From CAZKCK01 sp964552325 (GTDB lineage Bacteria > Bacteroidota > Bacteroidia > Bacteroidales > TTA-H9), in assembly GCA_964552325.1 (NCBI GenBank), contig CAZKHA010000016.1, positions 1 to 37,277 on the forward strand: a stretch of 37,277 nt of DNA, written 5' to 3'. Shown piece after piece: positions 16,773 to 24,701 of the stretch (its first letter is position 1; each line of letters begins with the position of its first letter). The translations under genes were made by a program, and so were the position numbers. Below the pieces are notes generated by a model. The model worked only from the letters and a program-made list of their open reading frames with translations, had not been told where the DNA came from and searched no databases.

Positions 16773-18296
16773 ATGGTAGGAAAGCCTAACAAGGGCCTAA
16801 AAGGCTGGTTGAAAAAGTATCATAAATGGATTAGCATTATATGTACGCTGTTTATTCTCTTATTTGCCTCGTCGGGTATTGTTATGAACCATAGGGAAAG
16901 TTTTGGAAGCGTGGATGTTAACCGTAAGTACCTGCCTGAATCGTACCGATATACCAATTGGAATTTAGCTGCTATAAAAGGAGGGCTAAAAGTTGATTCA
17001 TTGCAGCTGGCCTTTTTTGGCAATATTGGTGTTTGGCTAAGCGATACTAATTTAACTGGTTTTAAGGACTTAAACCAAGGTTTTCCACAAGGCATTGACA
17101 ATCGAAAAATTTCCTCACTTGCCATGAATCCTCAGGGCGATTTATTTGCCGGTACGCTGTTTGGGCTCTACCGTAAATTTAAAAATGCCGCCAGCTGGGA
17201 GCCCATAAAACTGCCTGCAAACGAAAAGCGTGTGGTAAAAGTATTGCAATTAGATAGTAAGCTCTTGGTAATGACGCGTTCAGCCTTATTTCAAAGCAAC
17301 GATCAAGGCTTGACTTTTCAAAAAATCAGTATCCCATCCATTCAGGGTAAGTCTGCCACAACCAGCCTTTTCAGGCTCACATGGATAATTCATAGTGGTG
17401 AGCTTTTAGGGCTGCCGGGGAAGCTGGTGGTTGATATGGTCGGAATCGTTTTTATTCTCCTTAGCCTTACCGGACTTGTTTTTTTTATAAACCCTACTGT
17501 TATCAAACGATTGGGTGCAAGTGCCAAAAAGAAATGGTCTCGTTTTTTGGGTTTTTCGTTGCGTTGGCATAATCGCATGGGCACTTGGTTATTTGTGTTT
17601 TTGCTAATTACAACCGTAACCGGAATGTTCTTACGGCCACCTTTGCTGATAAGTATAGCTGATATTCAGCTAAAAACTACGGCAAGTAAACCCGAACTGG
17701 TATGGGATGATAAATTGCGGGATATTATATATGATGCAGCGCTTGAACACTATATTATTGCTACCGTAGATGGGTTGTTTTATGTTGATAATCAATTTAA
17801 GGCTGAGCTTAAGCCATTCGCTTTGCAGCCACCGATAAGTGTTATGGGTATAACTGTTTTAGAAAAAGTTGCAAATGGACATTACTTAGTTGGTTCATTT
17901 AGTGGATTGTTTGATTGGTTTCCGGAACGTGGATTGGTAATTGACCGCATGACCGGAATGCCACCCGATGAAGCGCTTGTAAACGGCCCGCCAATTGGGA
18001 ATGTTTCTGTTTCTGGTTATTATGAAAAGAGTGAAGGTTCTTTTGTTGTTTTTGATTATGGAAAGGGTGCGCTGCAGTCATGTAAAGATTTACTTGCACC
18101 AATGCCGAACCATATTAAAAGTCAATCGCCAATGTCGCTGTGGAATTTGTGCCTCGAAATACATACCGCACGAATTTGGGAACCGTTAATTGGCGGGTTT
18201 TATATACTAATTGTACCATTATCAGGTGTTTTTATCCTCTTTATCTTGATAAGTGGCTTATGGTTATGGATTTTGAAAAAAAGGAAAAGAAATTAA
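16773..18296 (+). CDS. PepSY-TM-like membrane protein with propeller-like periplasmic segments
   Basis: A 507-residue inner-membrane protein related to PepSY-associated TM proteins. Four helices are visible (about 19-38, 218-240, 271-288 and 478-500). Four histidines lie at helix ends: His17 (KYHKW), His40 (MNHRE), His207 (WIIHSGEL) and His266 (LRWHNRMG), the pattern expected for ligands of two b-type hemes. The two large periplasmic segments carry beta-propeller-like repeats (DLFAGTLFGLYR, MTRSALFQSNDQGL, IIATVDGLFYV, YLVGSFSGLFDW) instead of ordinary PepSY domains. It could pass electrons across the membrane for the neighbouring Fe-S proteins; this is inferred. The ATG at 16773 starts 13 bp after the DUF2249 gene. 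Confidence 0.75.
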   Translation: MVGKPNKGLKGWLKKYHKWISIICTLFILLFASSGIVMNHRESFGSVDVNRKYLPESYRYTNWNLAAIKGGLKVDSLQLAFFGNIGVWLSDTNLTGFKDLNQGFPQGIDNRKISSLAMNPQGDLFAGTLFGLYRKFKNAASWEPIKLPANEKRVVKVLQLDSKLLVMTRSALFQSNDQGLTFQKISIPSIQGKSATTSLFRLTWIIHSGELLGLPGKLVVDMVGIVFILLSLTGLVFFINPTVIKRLGASAKKKWSRFLGFSLRWHNRMGTWLFVFLLITTVTGMFLRPPLLISIADIQLKTTASKPELVWDDKLRDIIYDAALEHYIIATVDGLFYVDNQFKAELKPFALQPPISVMGITVLEKVANGHYLVGSFSGLFDWFPERGLVIDRMTGMPPDEALVNGPPIGNVSVSGYYEKSEGSFVVFDYGKGALQSCKDLLAPMPNHIKSQSPMSLWNLCLEIHTARIWEPLIGGFYILIVPLSGVFILFILISGLWLWILKKRKRN

Positions 18297-18321
18297 TTAT
18301 TAACTATTAACTTAAATTTTG

Positions 18322-19980
18322 ATGAGTATGTTTTGTTATCAATGTCAAGAAGCAGCCAAGGGAACAGGTTGCACAGGATCACATGGGGTTTGTGGCATTT
18401 CTGAAGATGTAATAAACCTTCAAGATTTGATGGTTTATACCCTGAAAGGCCTTTCATATTATGCTGTAAAGGCACGTGAAGCGGGTTTTGAGGATGTTGA
18501 GGTAAATCACTTTGTTACCTCCTCGCTATTTTCAACTATTACCAATGTTAATTTTACTGATCAGGATTTTGTTGTCCGTATTCAAAAAGCAGTTGAATTA
18601 AAGCAACGGTTAAAGGCAAAAGCTGTAGAATTGGGCACTTCGCCAAATCATTTAATTCATGCATCTTGCCTATGGAATCCAATTAAGGTTGACGAAATTT
18701 GGCAACGCGCCAAACTTACCGACGGAACGATTGATGCACCAAATGAAGATATTCGTTCACTCAGGGCGCTAACACTTTATGGGTTGAAGGGTATGGCAGC
18801 TTATGCTGAACATGCCATGAATTTGGGTTTTGAAAAGCCTGAAATTTATAGGTTTATGCAAGATACCTTGGTTGCAATGTTTAATGATGACCTGAGTGTT
18901 GAGCAGAACATAGCTTTGGTGATGGAAACCGGTAAATATGGTGTAGAAGTAATGGCTTTGCTTGATGCCGCCAATACATCAAACTATGGCAATCCTGAGA
19001 TTACAAAGGTTAACATTGGAGTGGGAACCAAACCCGGAATTTTAATTAGTGGCCATGATTTAAAAGACATGGAAGAACTGCTTGCACAAACGGAAGGTAC
19101 TGGCGTTGATGTATATACACATAGTGAAATGCTACCCGCCAATTATTACCCAGCTTTTAAAAAGTACAAGCATTTTGTAGGTAACTATGGCAATGCCTGG
19201 TGGAACCAAAACGAAGAGTTTGAATCGTTTAATGGACCTATTTTGTTCACAACCAATTGCATTGTGCCGCCAAAGAAATCTTCTACCTATGCTAATAGGG
19301 TCTATACTACTGGCGTGGCAGGGTTCCCTGGTTTTGAACATATAAGCGACCGAATCGCCGGCAAGCCAAAGGACTTTTCAGCAATTATTGAACATGCAAA
19401 ATCCTGTCAGCCACCAATTGAGATTGAAAAAGGTGAAATAATTGGCGGTTTTGCGCATGCCCAAGTATTTGCTTTGGCCGATAAGGTTATCGAAGCCGTT
19501 AAATCTGGTGCTGTGCGAAAGTTCTTTGTAATGGCAGGTTGCGATGGTCGCATGAAAGGCCGTGATTATTATACCGAGTTTGCATCAAAGCTTCCATCTG
19601 ACACCATTATTTTAACAGCAGGTTGCGCCAAATTCCGATATAACAAACTGCAGTTGGGCGATATAGGAGGAATACCACGTGTGTTGGATGCCGGGCAATG
19701 CAACGATAGTTATTCACTTGCTGTAATTGCACTAAAATTAAAAGAAGTATTTGCCCTAAATGATATCAATGAGTTGCCAATTGCTTACAATATAGCATGG
19801 TACGAACAAAAGGCTGTTATTGTTCTATTGGCTTTGTTGTATTTGGGGGTCAAGAATATTCATTTAGGACCTTCATTGCCAGCATTCCTTTCACCCAATG
19901 TGGCCAGTGTACTGGTTAATACCTTTGGTATTGGTGGTATTGGAACTGTGGATGAGGACTTAGCAATGTTCTTGAACTAA
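18322..19980 (+). CDS. hcp: Hydroxylamine reductase / hybrid-cluster protein
   Basis: A 552-residue hybrid-cluster protein, which reduces hydroxylamine in vitro and is thought to act mainly as an NO reductase or nitrosylating enzyme in cells. The N-terminal cluster motif is Cys5, Cys8, Cys17, Cys24 (CX2CX8CX6C), of the class I type found in anaerobes. The hybrid-cluster ligands are all visible: GHD, SEMLPA, TNCIVPP, AGCDGR, AGCAKFRY and GQCNDSYS. The ATG at 18322 gives the family start MSMFCYQCQE. It lies 25 bp after the PepSY-TM-like gene, with no separate promoter seen. No Hcr-type reductase is present nearby; the ferredoxin-like protein may supply electrons. Confidence 0.97.
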   Translation: MSMFCYQCQEAAKGTGCTGSHGVCGISEDVINLQDLMVYTLKGLSYYAVKAREAGFEDVEVNHFVTSSLFSTITNVNFTDQDFVVRIQKAVELKQRLKAKAVELGTSPNHLIHASCLWNPIKVDEIWQRAKLTDGTIDAPNEDIRSLRALTLYGLKGMAAYAEHAMNLGFEKPEIYRFMQDTLVAMFNDDLSVEQNIALVMETGKYGVEVMALLDAANTSNYGNPEITKVNIGVGTKPGILISGHDLKDMEELLAQTEGTGVDVYTHSEMLPANYYPAFKKYKHFVGNYGNAWWNQNEEFESFNGPILFTTNCIVPPKKSSTYANRVYTTGVAGFPGFEHISDRIAGKPKDFSAIIEHAKSCQPPIEIEKGEIIGGFAHAQVFALADKVIEAVKSGAVRKFFVMAGCDGRMKGRDYYTEFASKLPSDTIILTAGCAKFRYNKLQLGDIGGIPRVLDAGQCNDSYSLAVIALKLKEVFALNDINELPIAYNIAWYEQKAVIVLLALLYLGVKNIHLGPSLPAFLSPNVASVLVNTFGIGGIGTVDEDLAMFLN

Positions 19981-20000
19981 TTTACTTAATTTTTTACGAG

Positions 20001-20042
20001 AAGGGCTCTTTGTTGCTCGAATACAGCAAAGGCCTTTTTTTT
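20001..20042 (+). terminator. Terminator after hcp
   Basis: An imperfect inverted repeat pairing the GGGCTCTTTGTTGCT arm with AGCAAAGGCC is followed by eight T residues. It lies 20 bp after the hcp stop and 11 bp before the next cupin start, so most operon transcripts should end here. Confidence 0.65.
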
Positions 20043-20053
20043 ATGCTATAACC

Positions 20054-20362
20054 ATGAATACCGCATCATTAGAAAAATCGAATAGGGTAGTGCCCAACTT
20101 GGAAGCCTTTCGTCTTTTGATTGGCAAAGGATTTGAATTGATTCATTTAACCTTGGCGATCGGAGAATCGCAAACAATGCATGCCAATCCATATCGTGTT
20201 GTCTTTTATGTACTTGAAGGTCACGGGGTATTGATGTTGCAAAACGAAAAGCTGCAACTGTTTAAGGATACTTGTGTGGAGGTAGAGCCAGAAATACTAC
20301 GTTGTTGGGAAAATGCTGGGCAACAACCTTTAAAGTTGTTGGTTGTTAAGTTTTTAGAATAG
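20054..20362 (+). CDS. Cupin-domain protein (second)
   Basis: A 102-residue single-domain cupin. Motif 1 is MHANPYRVVFYVLEGHG; motif 2 is degenerate (VEPEILRCWENAG), with the usual metal-binding His replaced. It is therefore less clearly a metalloprotein than the first cupin of the cluster. The start codon lies only 11 bp after the T run of the hcp terminator, so it is either expressed by readthrough or from a promoter inside the hcp end. It ends 9 bp before the convergent cytidine deaminase gene. Function unknown; its position suggests a link to Hcp. Confidence 0.75.
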   Translation: MNTASLEKSNRVVPNLEAFRLLIGKGFELIHLTLAIGESQTMHANPYRVVFYVLEGHGVLMLQNEKLQLFKDTCVEVEPEILRCWENAGQQPLKLLVVKFLE

Positions 20363-20371
20363 TGATTACGA

Positions 20372-20860
20372 CTATTTCTTTAATGATTCTCCATGAAACT
20401 GCAAGGGTAAAAGGCTGCTAATTGATGGAACAACGTGTACACATCCTACTTCACCTGCCATCAAAATCCTGATAGGGCTCCCTTGTTTGTTTTCATATTC
20501 GGCAATTGCTTGCCTGCACAATCCACATGGAGGGATTGGGTTTTTAATAACGAATTGAATCGATTTTGCTGTAATGGCAATGCTATCGATGGTTTCGCCT
20601 GGATATAAGGATGATGCATAAAACAATGCCACGCGTTCGGCGCAAATACCGACAGGGAAGGCCGCGTTTTCTTGGTTGTTTCCTTGGATTACCATGCCAT
20701 TGCCCAATCTTACAGCCGCACCTACTTGAAAAAGTGAATACGGAGCATACGCCTTTGTTGCCGATTGAACTGCCTGTTGCATTAGGGCAAAGTCATTTGT
20801 AATCAAATCGTTGATGGAATTGTATTCCTCGTATTCAATTTCAATCTTTTTTTTCTCCAT
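20372..20860 (-). CDS. cdd: Cytidine deaminase
   Basis: A 162-residue zinc-dependent cytidine deaminase of the homotetrameric type, converting cytidine and deoxycytidine to uridine and deoxyuridine for pyrimidine salvage. The zinc site is clear: CAERVAL with the catalytic Glu, and PPCGLCRQAIAEY with two Cys ligands. The substrate-binding YAPYSLFQVGAAV and NQENAAFPVG segments are also present. The ATG at 20860 (MEKKKIEIEYEE) was chosen over the start at 20893, which would overlap into the upstream spacer without conservation. It is the last gene of a run downstream of the ligase-like gene, 39 bp away. Confidence 0.93.
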   Translation of the reverse strand: MEKKKIEIEYEEYNSINDLITNDFALMQQAVQSATKAYAPYSLFQVGAAVRLGNGMVIQGNNQENAAFPVGICAERVALFYASSLYPGETIDSIAITAKSIQFVIKNPIPPCGLCRQAIAEYENKQGSPIRILMAGEVGCVHVVPSISSLLPLQFHGESLKK

Positions 20861-20899
20861 ATTAGTAAGCCTATATTTATGCATTATACGCAATAAAGG

Positions 20900-22468
20900 C
20901 TAAAGGGTTTCTTTATTTTGCGAGCTAAGTCCAAAAATTAAGAGCGAATTAAAAAAAGCGAAGAAAGTAACTCCAGCTTGCGATTCTATCGTGTCTTCAT
21001 TAAGCAGCGATAGCATAAAAATAAAAAAGAACAAGAGGTATCTTTTATCTTGAAATTTTTTGGTGTGGTAAGGCGGGTATATCAGTATGAAAAGGAAGGC
21101 CGCAAGGCCCATCAAGCCAAAACCAACCGTAATTGAAAGAAATTGATTGTGAGAGCGTAAACTTGAATCTTGCAACTTCGATTCCATTTCTTTTAATTCT
21201 AGCTTAAAAGCATCGGGTATATCGCCTGTTCCTACGCCAAAAAATAAATTTTTAGAAATAATGTTGATGGAAGCCTGCCACAACTCTATTCGTTGCATAA
21301 CAGAACTCCCCCTGGTGTCGTGAAATTGGAGGTATTGTTCGTATCCAAACAGAAATTGCATCCATGCTTTCTTAATGGGGTTGCTGATTAAATAATTTGA
21401 ATTGGCGACCCCGTTTTCTATTAAGGTAATCTCTTCGTTTGTAAGTTTCTGAACACCTTCGGTATCCTTTCTATAACCTTTTGAGTTTAAGTATCTAATG
21501 AGCGTAGCACTCAGATGTTGTCCTTTCTTGTCAGTTCCATAATAATCGACGTTACTCCGTTTGGCCCATGCCTGTGGAAGTTCATAAGGGCAAAAGTAAA
21601 TGCCAACATATGATCCATTTTCTTTCCCAAAAATGCATGTGTCGTGCAAATAGATGTTGGCATGCGAACTGAATTTGTCAAGGTTTGCAAAATTGATGGG
21701 TTTTGGCTTAACATATTCAATGGCAAGCCACCTTAGATAAATTCCTGTGCCGACAACCACAACCAATAGGGTTACAGGAATTGCGAGCCTGAAGATTGGT
21801 TTTACCTTTGTAATGAGGTTAATCGATACTAGGAAAACAACACTCAGCACAAGCGCCACTATTCCGGTGATGGCTCCAAGAATAATTAAAAAAACGATAA
21901 ACCACCCAATGAGCAAATAACCGACAACCTTGAGGTTTAGGTGTACCTTTGGTGCTTGTAACGCAAAGAATAGGAGGAAGATGGCCATCACAATACAGAG
22001 GCTGAACCTAATATGCGATATGAAAACGGATATTTGACGTGTATCTACAATATCGCGCGAATAATAAATGTGCAAGCTATAAAGACTTGCTAATAAAATA
22101 CTTACTGCGAATGCCCAAATTAGCTTGGTATAGGTTTTAGGTTCGAGCTTTGGCATGGTTGCCAGTATCAGGGGTAATATCAACAATGGCAGCTTGGTGC
22201 GAAGATCTTTTAGGGCATAATCAAAATCGGAGGTATAAATGAGTCCGATGATATGAAGTCCATATAATGAGATGCTTACCAAGGCAGCCTTTGAAGTAAT
22301 CAAAGCTCGCAGTTTATCACCAAAATGCCCATGCCAAATCCATGCAGTAAGCAGCATCATTTGCGACATGCTCATTAAATAGTTAGACGTGGGCACAGCA
22401 ACTATCAATACCAACAGCGCAAAATGGTATAAATTAAGCGGGGTTATGATGGTTTTAAGTTGCTTCAT
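20900..22468 (-). CDS. O-antigen ligase/polymerase-like membrane protein (Wzy_C family)
   Basis: A 522-residue inner-membrane protein with about eleven helices and one large periplasmic loop (about 255-415). The loop and following helix show the Wzy_C pattern: MQRIELWQASINIISKNLFFGVGTG, then HNQFLSITVGFGLMGLAAF, with the Arg and His used by WaaL-type enzymes. It could ligate or polymerise a surface glycan on a lipid carrier, but this family also includes glycan transferases of other kinds, and no glycosyltransferase cluster surrounds it. It starts 15 bp after the S41 protease gene, so they are probably cotranscribed. Confidence 0.8.
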   Translation of the reverse strand: MKQLKTIITPLNLYHFALLVLIVAVPTSNYLMSMSQMMLLTAWIWHGHFGDKLRALITSKAALVSISLYGLHIIGLIYTSDFDYALKDLRTKLPLLILPLILATMPKLEPKTYTKLIWAFAVSILLASLYSLHIYYSRDIVDTRQISVFISHIRFSLCIVMAIFLLFFALQAPKVHLNLKVVGYLLIGWFIVFLIILGAITGIVALVLSVVFLVSINLITKVKPIFRLAIPVTLLVVVVGTGIYLRWLAIEYVKPKPINFANLDKFSSHANIYLHDTCIFGKENGSYVGIYFCPYELPQAWAKRSNVDYYGTDKKGQHLSATLIRYLNSKGYRKDTEGVQKLTNEEITLIENGVANSNYLISNPIKKAWMQFLFGYEQYLQFHDTRGSSVMQRIELWQASINIISKNLFFGVGTGDIPDAFKLELKEMESKLQDSSLRSHNQFLSITVGFGLMGLAAFLFILIYPPYHTKKFQDKRYLLFFFIFMLSLLNEDTIESQAGVTFFAFFNSLLIFGLSSQNKETL

Positions 22469-22483
22469 ATGGTCATATAGTGG

Positions 22484-24154
22484 CTAAATTTTCTTTTTGT
22501 TATGCGCCTCGGGATAAGTCCCCTCCAACACTTTTTCGTAGATATTCTTGTCGTTTAGGAGTTTATCAGCTTCCTTTATTTCGTTGTCGTGACGTATAAA
22601 GTTCCGCACTTTTCCTTTTTGGTAATAATACCGGCCTACAATTTCTGTTCGTAGTACAGGAATAATTTCACCTTTTTGTTGCAAAAGCTCGTTTTGGAGG
22701 TTGTGGTTTAGCTTTTCTTGAAGGGGTTTTATATACGTTTCAATAAGTTCTGGGTTCCCTTGCTTTTTGAGGTTTTCTGCTAATTCTTCAATCTGTACTT
22801 CGGTTTTGTTCTTATAGTTAAAGTTGTTGTTTTTTAGAAAAGTGGCAAATTCTTGGTAATCTTGGCTCGAAATGTCGAAGCTATCCGCGGGTAAAATCGA
22901 AGTATGGTTTATTGCATAGTTTGTTCCAAAGTCAAAAATCAGGTAGTTGGATACTAAATTTTGGAGCAGTTCCGATGGTTGGGATTCCATGTTTTTTAAA
23001 TCTGGCTCAATTCCTCCCCCATCAAAAACTACGCGGTTGTTTCGTGTGTAGAAAGAACTTTTTAGACTATCAGGAAGGAGGTTTGAGGTTCCGTATTTCG
23101 ATTTCCCAGAATAGTCGATGGCTTGAATGCAACGCCCGCTTGGGATGTAATACTTAGCCACGGTAATTTTGAGTTGTGTATTGTAAGTAAGCGGCAAAAC
23201 ATTTTGAACCAAACCTTTACCAAATGATTTGTTACCATATATAACAGCTCTATCGAGGTCTTGCAGGGCACCGGCAAGGATTTCGGAAGCTGAAGCACTG
23301 TTGCCATCAATTAATACAACAATTGGTATTTGGGTATCAAGGGGTTCAAAAATGGTTGCATAGTCTCTGTTTCTATCCGGAATTCTGCTTTTTACGCTCA
23401 CAATGGGCGTGCCTTTTTTAATAAATAGGTTTGCAATGCTTACGGCTTCTGTTAACAATCCTCCGCCATTGCCCCTTAGGTCAATAATTAAATGGGCCAT
23501 TTGGGGATCTTCTTTTAGCTTTATAAAGGCCTTTCTAAATTCGTCGGCTGAGTGGTCAGTAAACTTTTCAAGCCTGATATAACCCGTACTGGGGCTTACC
23601 ATTCCAGAAAAGGTGATGTTATCGGGTTTTATTTTTTCGCGTTTCAGCACAAAACTTAGGGGTTGATTGGCATTCAATCGTTCAATTTTAACCGTGACCG
23701 ATGAACCGGGTTCACCTTTCATGAGATTATTAAGATCGTCAGCGTTGCGCCCATTAGCTTCTATATTGTTTATTTGTACTATTTTATCGCCAGGTTTAAG
23801 TCCCGACTTTTGGGCAGGTGAGTTTTCTAAAATATCAGAAATATAGATGTAACCCTTGTTGTGATGAATAAGAGCGCCTATTCCACCATATTCGCCGGTG
23901 GTCATAAACCTATAGTCATCAATTTCATTCTCAGGTATATAGTTTGTGTAGGGATCGAGGGAGGCAAGCATAGCATCGATGGCCGTTTTTGTAAGCCTAT
24001 TTGCACTTATATCGTCAACATAGTTAAGGCTTAGGGTCTTAAAAAGCGTAAAATAAATATCTAAGTTTTTAGATGTTTCAAATTGTCCTTCGGGTTGGGC
24101 TTTTAAGCCGCTAAGTAGAAATAGTGGGATTATGAGTAGTAATAGTCTTTTCAT
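22484..24154 (-). CDS. C-terminal-processing serine protease (S41, CtpA-like)
   Basis: A 556-residue periplasmic or outer-surface protease of the S41 family. It has a signal peptide (1-19), a PDZ domain at about 85-170 (GGIGALI, LKPGDKIVQINN), and the S41 core with Ser288 in NSASASEILAGAL and Lys313 in FGKGLVQ, the Ser-Lys dyad 25 residues apart as in Prc. It has a long C-terminal extension after the core (about 420-556) of Gln-Glu-rich helices. Family members trim exported proteins and control cell-wall hydrolases. It lies downstream of rnpA (101-bp gap), an order familiar in Bacteroidota. Confidence 0.92.
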   Translation of the reverse strand: MKRLLLLIIPLFLLSGLKAQPEGQFETSKNLDIYFTLFKTLSLNYVDDISANRLTKTAIDAMLASLDPYTNYIPENEIDDYRFMTTGEYGGIGALIHHNKGYIYISDILENSPAQKSGLKPGDKIVQINNIEANGRNADDLNNLMKGEPGSSVTVKIERLNANQPLSFVLKREKIKPDNITFSGMVSPSTGYIRLEKFTDHSADEFRKAFIKLKEDPQMAHLIIDLRGNGGGLLTEAVSIANLFIKKGTPIVSVKSRIPDRNRDYATIFEPLDTQIPIVVLIDGNSASASEILAGALQDLDRAVIYGNKSFGKGLVQNVLPLTYNTQLKITVAKYYIPSGRCIQAIDYSGKSKYGTSNLLPDSLKSSFYTRNNRVVFDGGGIEPDLKNMESQPSELLQNLVSNYLIFDFGTNYAINHTSILPADSFDISSQDYQEFATFLKNNNFNYKNKTEVQIEELAENLKKQGNPELIETYIKPLQEKLNHNLQNELLQQKGEIIPVLRTEIVGRYYYQKGKVRNFIRHDNEIKEADKLLNDKNIYEKVLEGTYPEAHNKKKI

Positions 24155-24255
24155 GGCTTTCGTGTGAGGAAGGTTAACGTTGATTGGCAGTCTTATAATG
24201 TGTAGATTCCGTAAAAGTTATCAACAACTACTTGTTCATTCTTAATCTTACGATG

Positions 24256-24642
24256 TTACAGCGATATATAGTTGTTTGTCAGTTTATTGAGAGCTGTTTT
24301 TAATTTGGATTCAACTTCATCGTAAACTGGTTCTTGGTTGCCAATAAAAATGATTGCCATTGCGTACTGGTGCTGGCATTCTCTTGCTTTATGAATAAGT
24401 GTCTCATTATTGGTGCGATACACTTCTCTTACCAGTCTTTTAATGCGGTTTCGTTGAACAGCTTTTTTGATATTCCTTTTAGGTACGCTAATGAGTAGTT
24501 GAAGCGGTGCAGGCCCACCGGCATCGATTGTTAGGATGATAAACTTGAATGGGTAAATAATGAACGCATTCCCCTTTTTAAACAGTTCGGAAATGGTTTT
24601 TAAAGAGTCGAGACGATGATATTTTGGGAACTTTGCACTCAT
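24256..24642 (-). CDS. rnpA: Ribonuclease P protein component
   Basis: A 128-residue RNase P protein, which binds the catalytic RNA and helps mature tRNA 5' ends. The conserved RNR-type basic motif is NRIKRLVREVYR at about 55-66, preceded by VPKRNIKKAV (here SVPKRNIKKAVQR). The start at 24642 gives MSAKFPKYHRLDSLKTI, the expected family opening; an in-frame GTG at 24660 would place the hairpin of the preceding terminator inside the coding region. The ATG directly follows the T run of that hairpin, leaving no separate leader. No rpmH is adjacent, unlike in many other bacteria. Confidence 0.93.
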   Translation of the reverse strand: MSAKFPKYHRLDSLKTISELFKKGNAFIIYPFKFIILTIDAGGPAPLQLLISVPKRNIKKAVQRNRIKRLVREVYRTNNETLIHKARECQHQYAMAIIFIGNQEPVYDEVESKLKTALNKLTNNYISL

Positions 24643-24683
24643 AAAAAAAGGCACAACCACCCATTTACAAGTAAAGTTGTGCC
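24643..24683 (-). terminator. Hairpin terminator or attenuator between hemD-like gene and rnpA
   Basis: On the minus strand, GGCACAAC and GTTGTGCC form an 8-bp stem with an 18-nt loop that itself holds TTTAC-TT-GTAAA. Seven T residues follow and run directly into the rnpA ATG (24642). It would end hemD-like transcripts or limit readthrough into rnpA. Confidence 0.75.
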
Positions 24684-24701
24684 CAAGATTGTTGTTGGTA
24701 A

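Noticed and set aside
24643..24660. Upstream GTG start for rnpA
   Set aside because: It would translate through the terminator hairpin and T run (VVPFF) and lacks family conservation; the ATG at 24642 fits RnpA openings.
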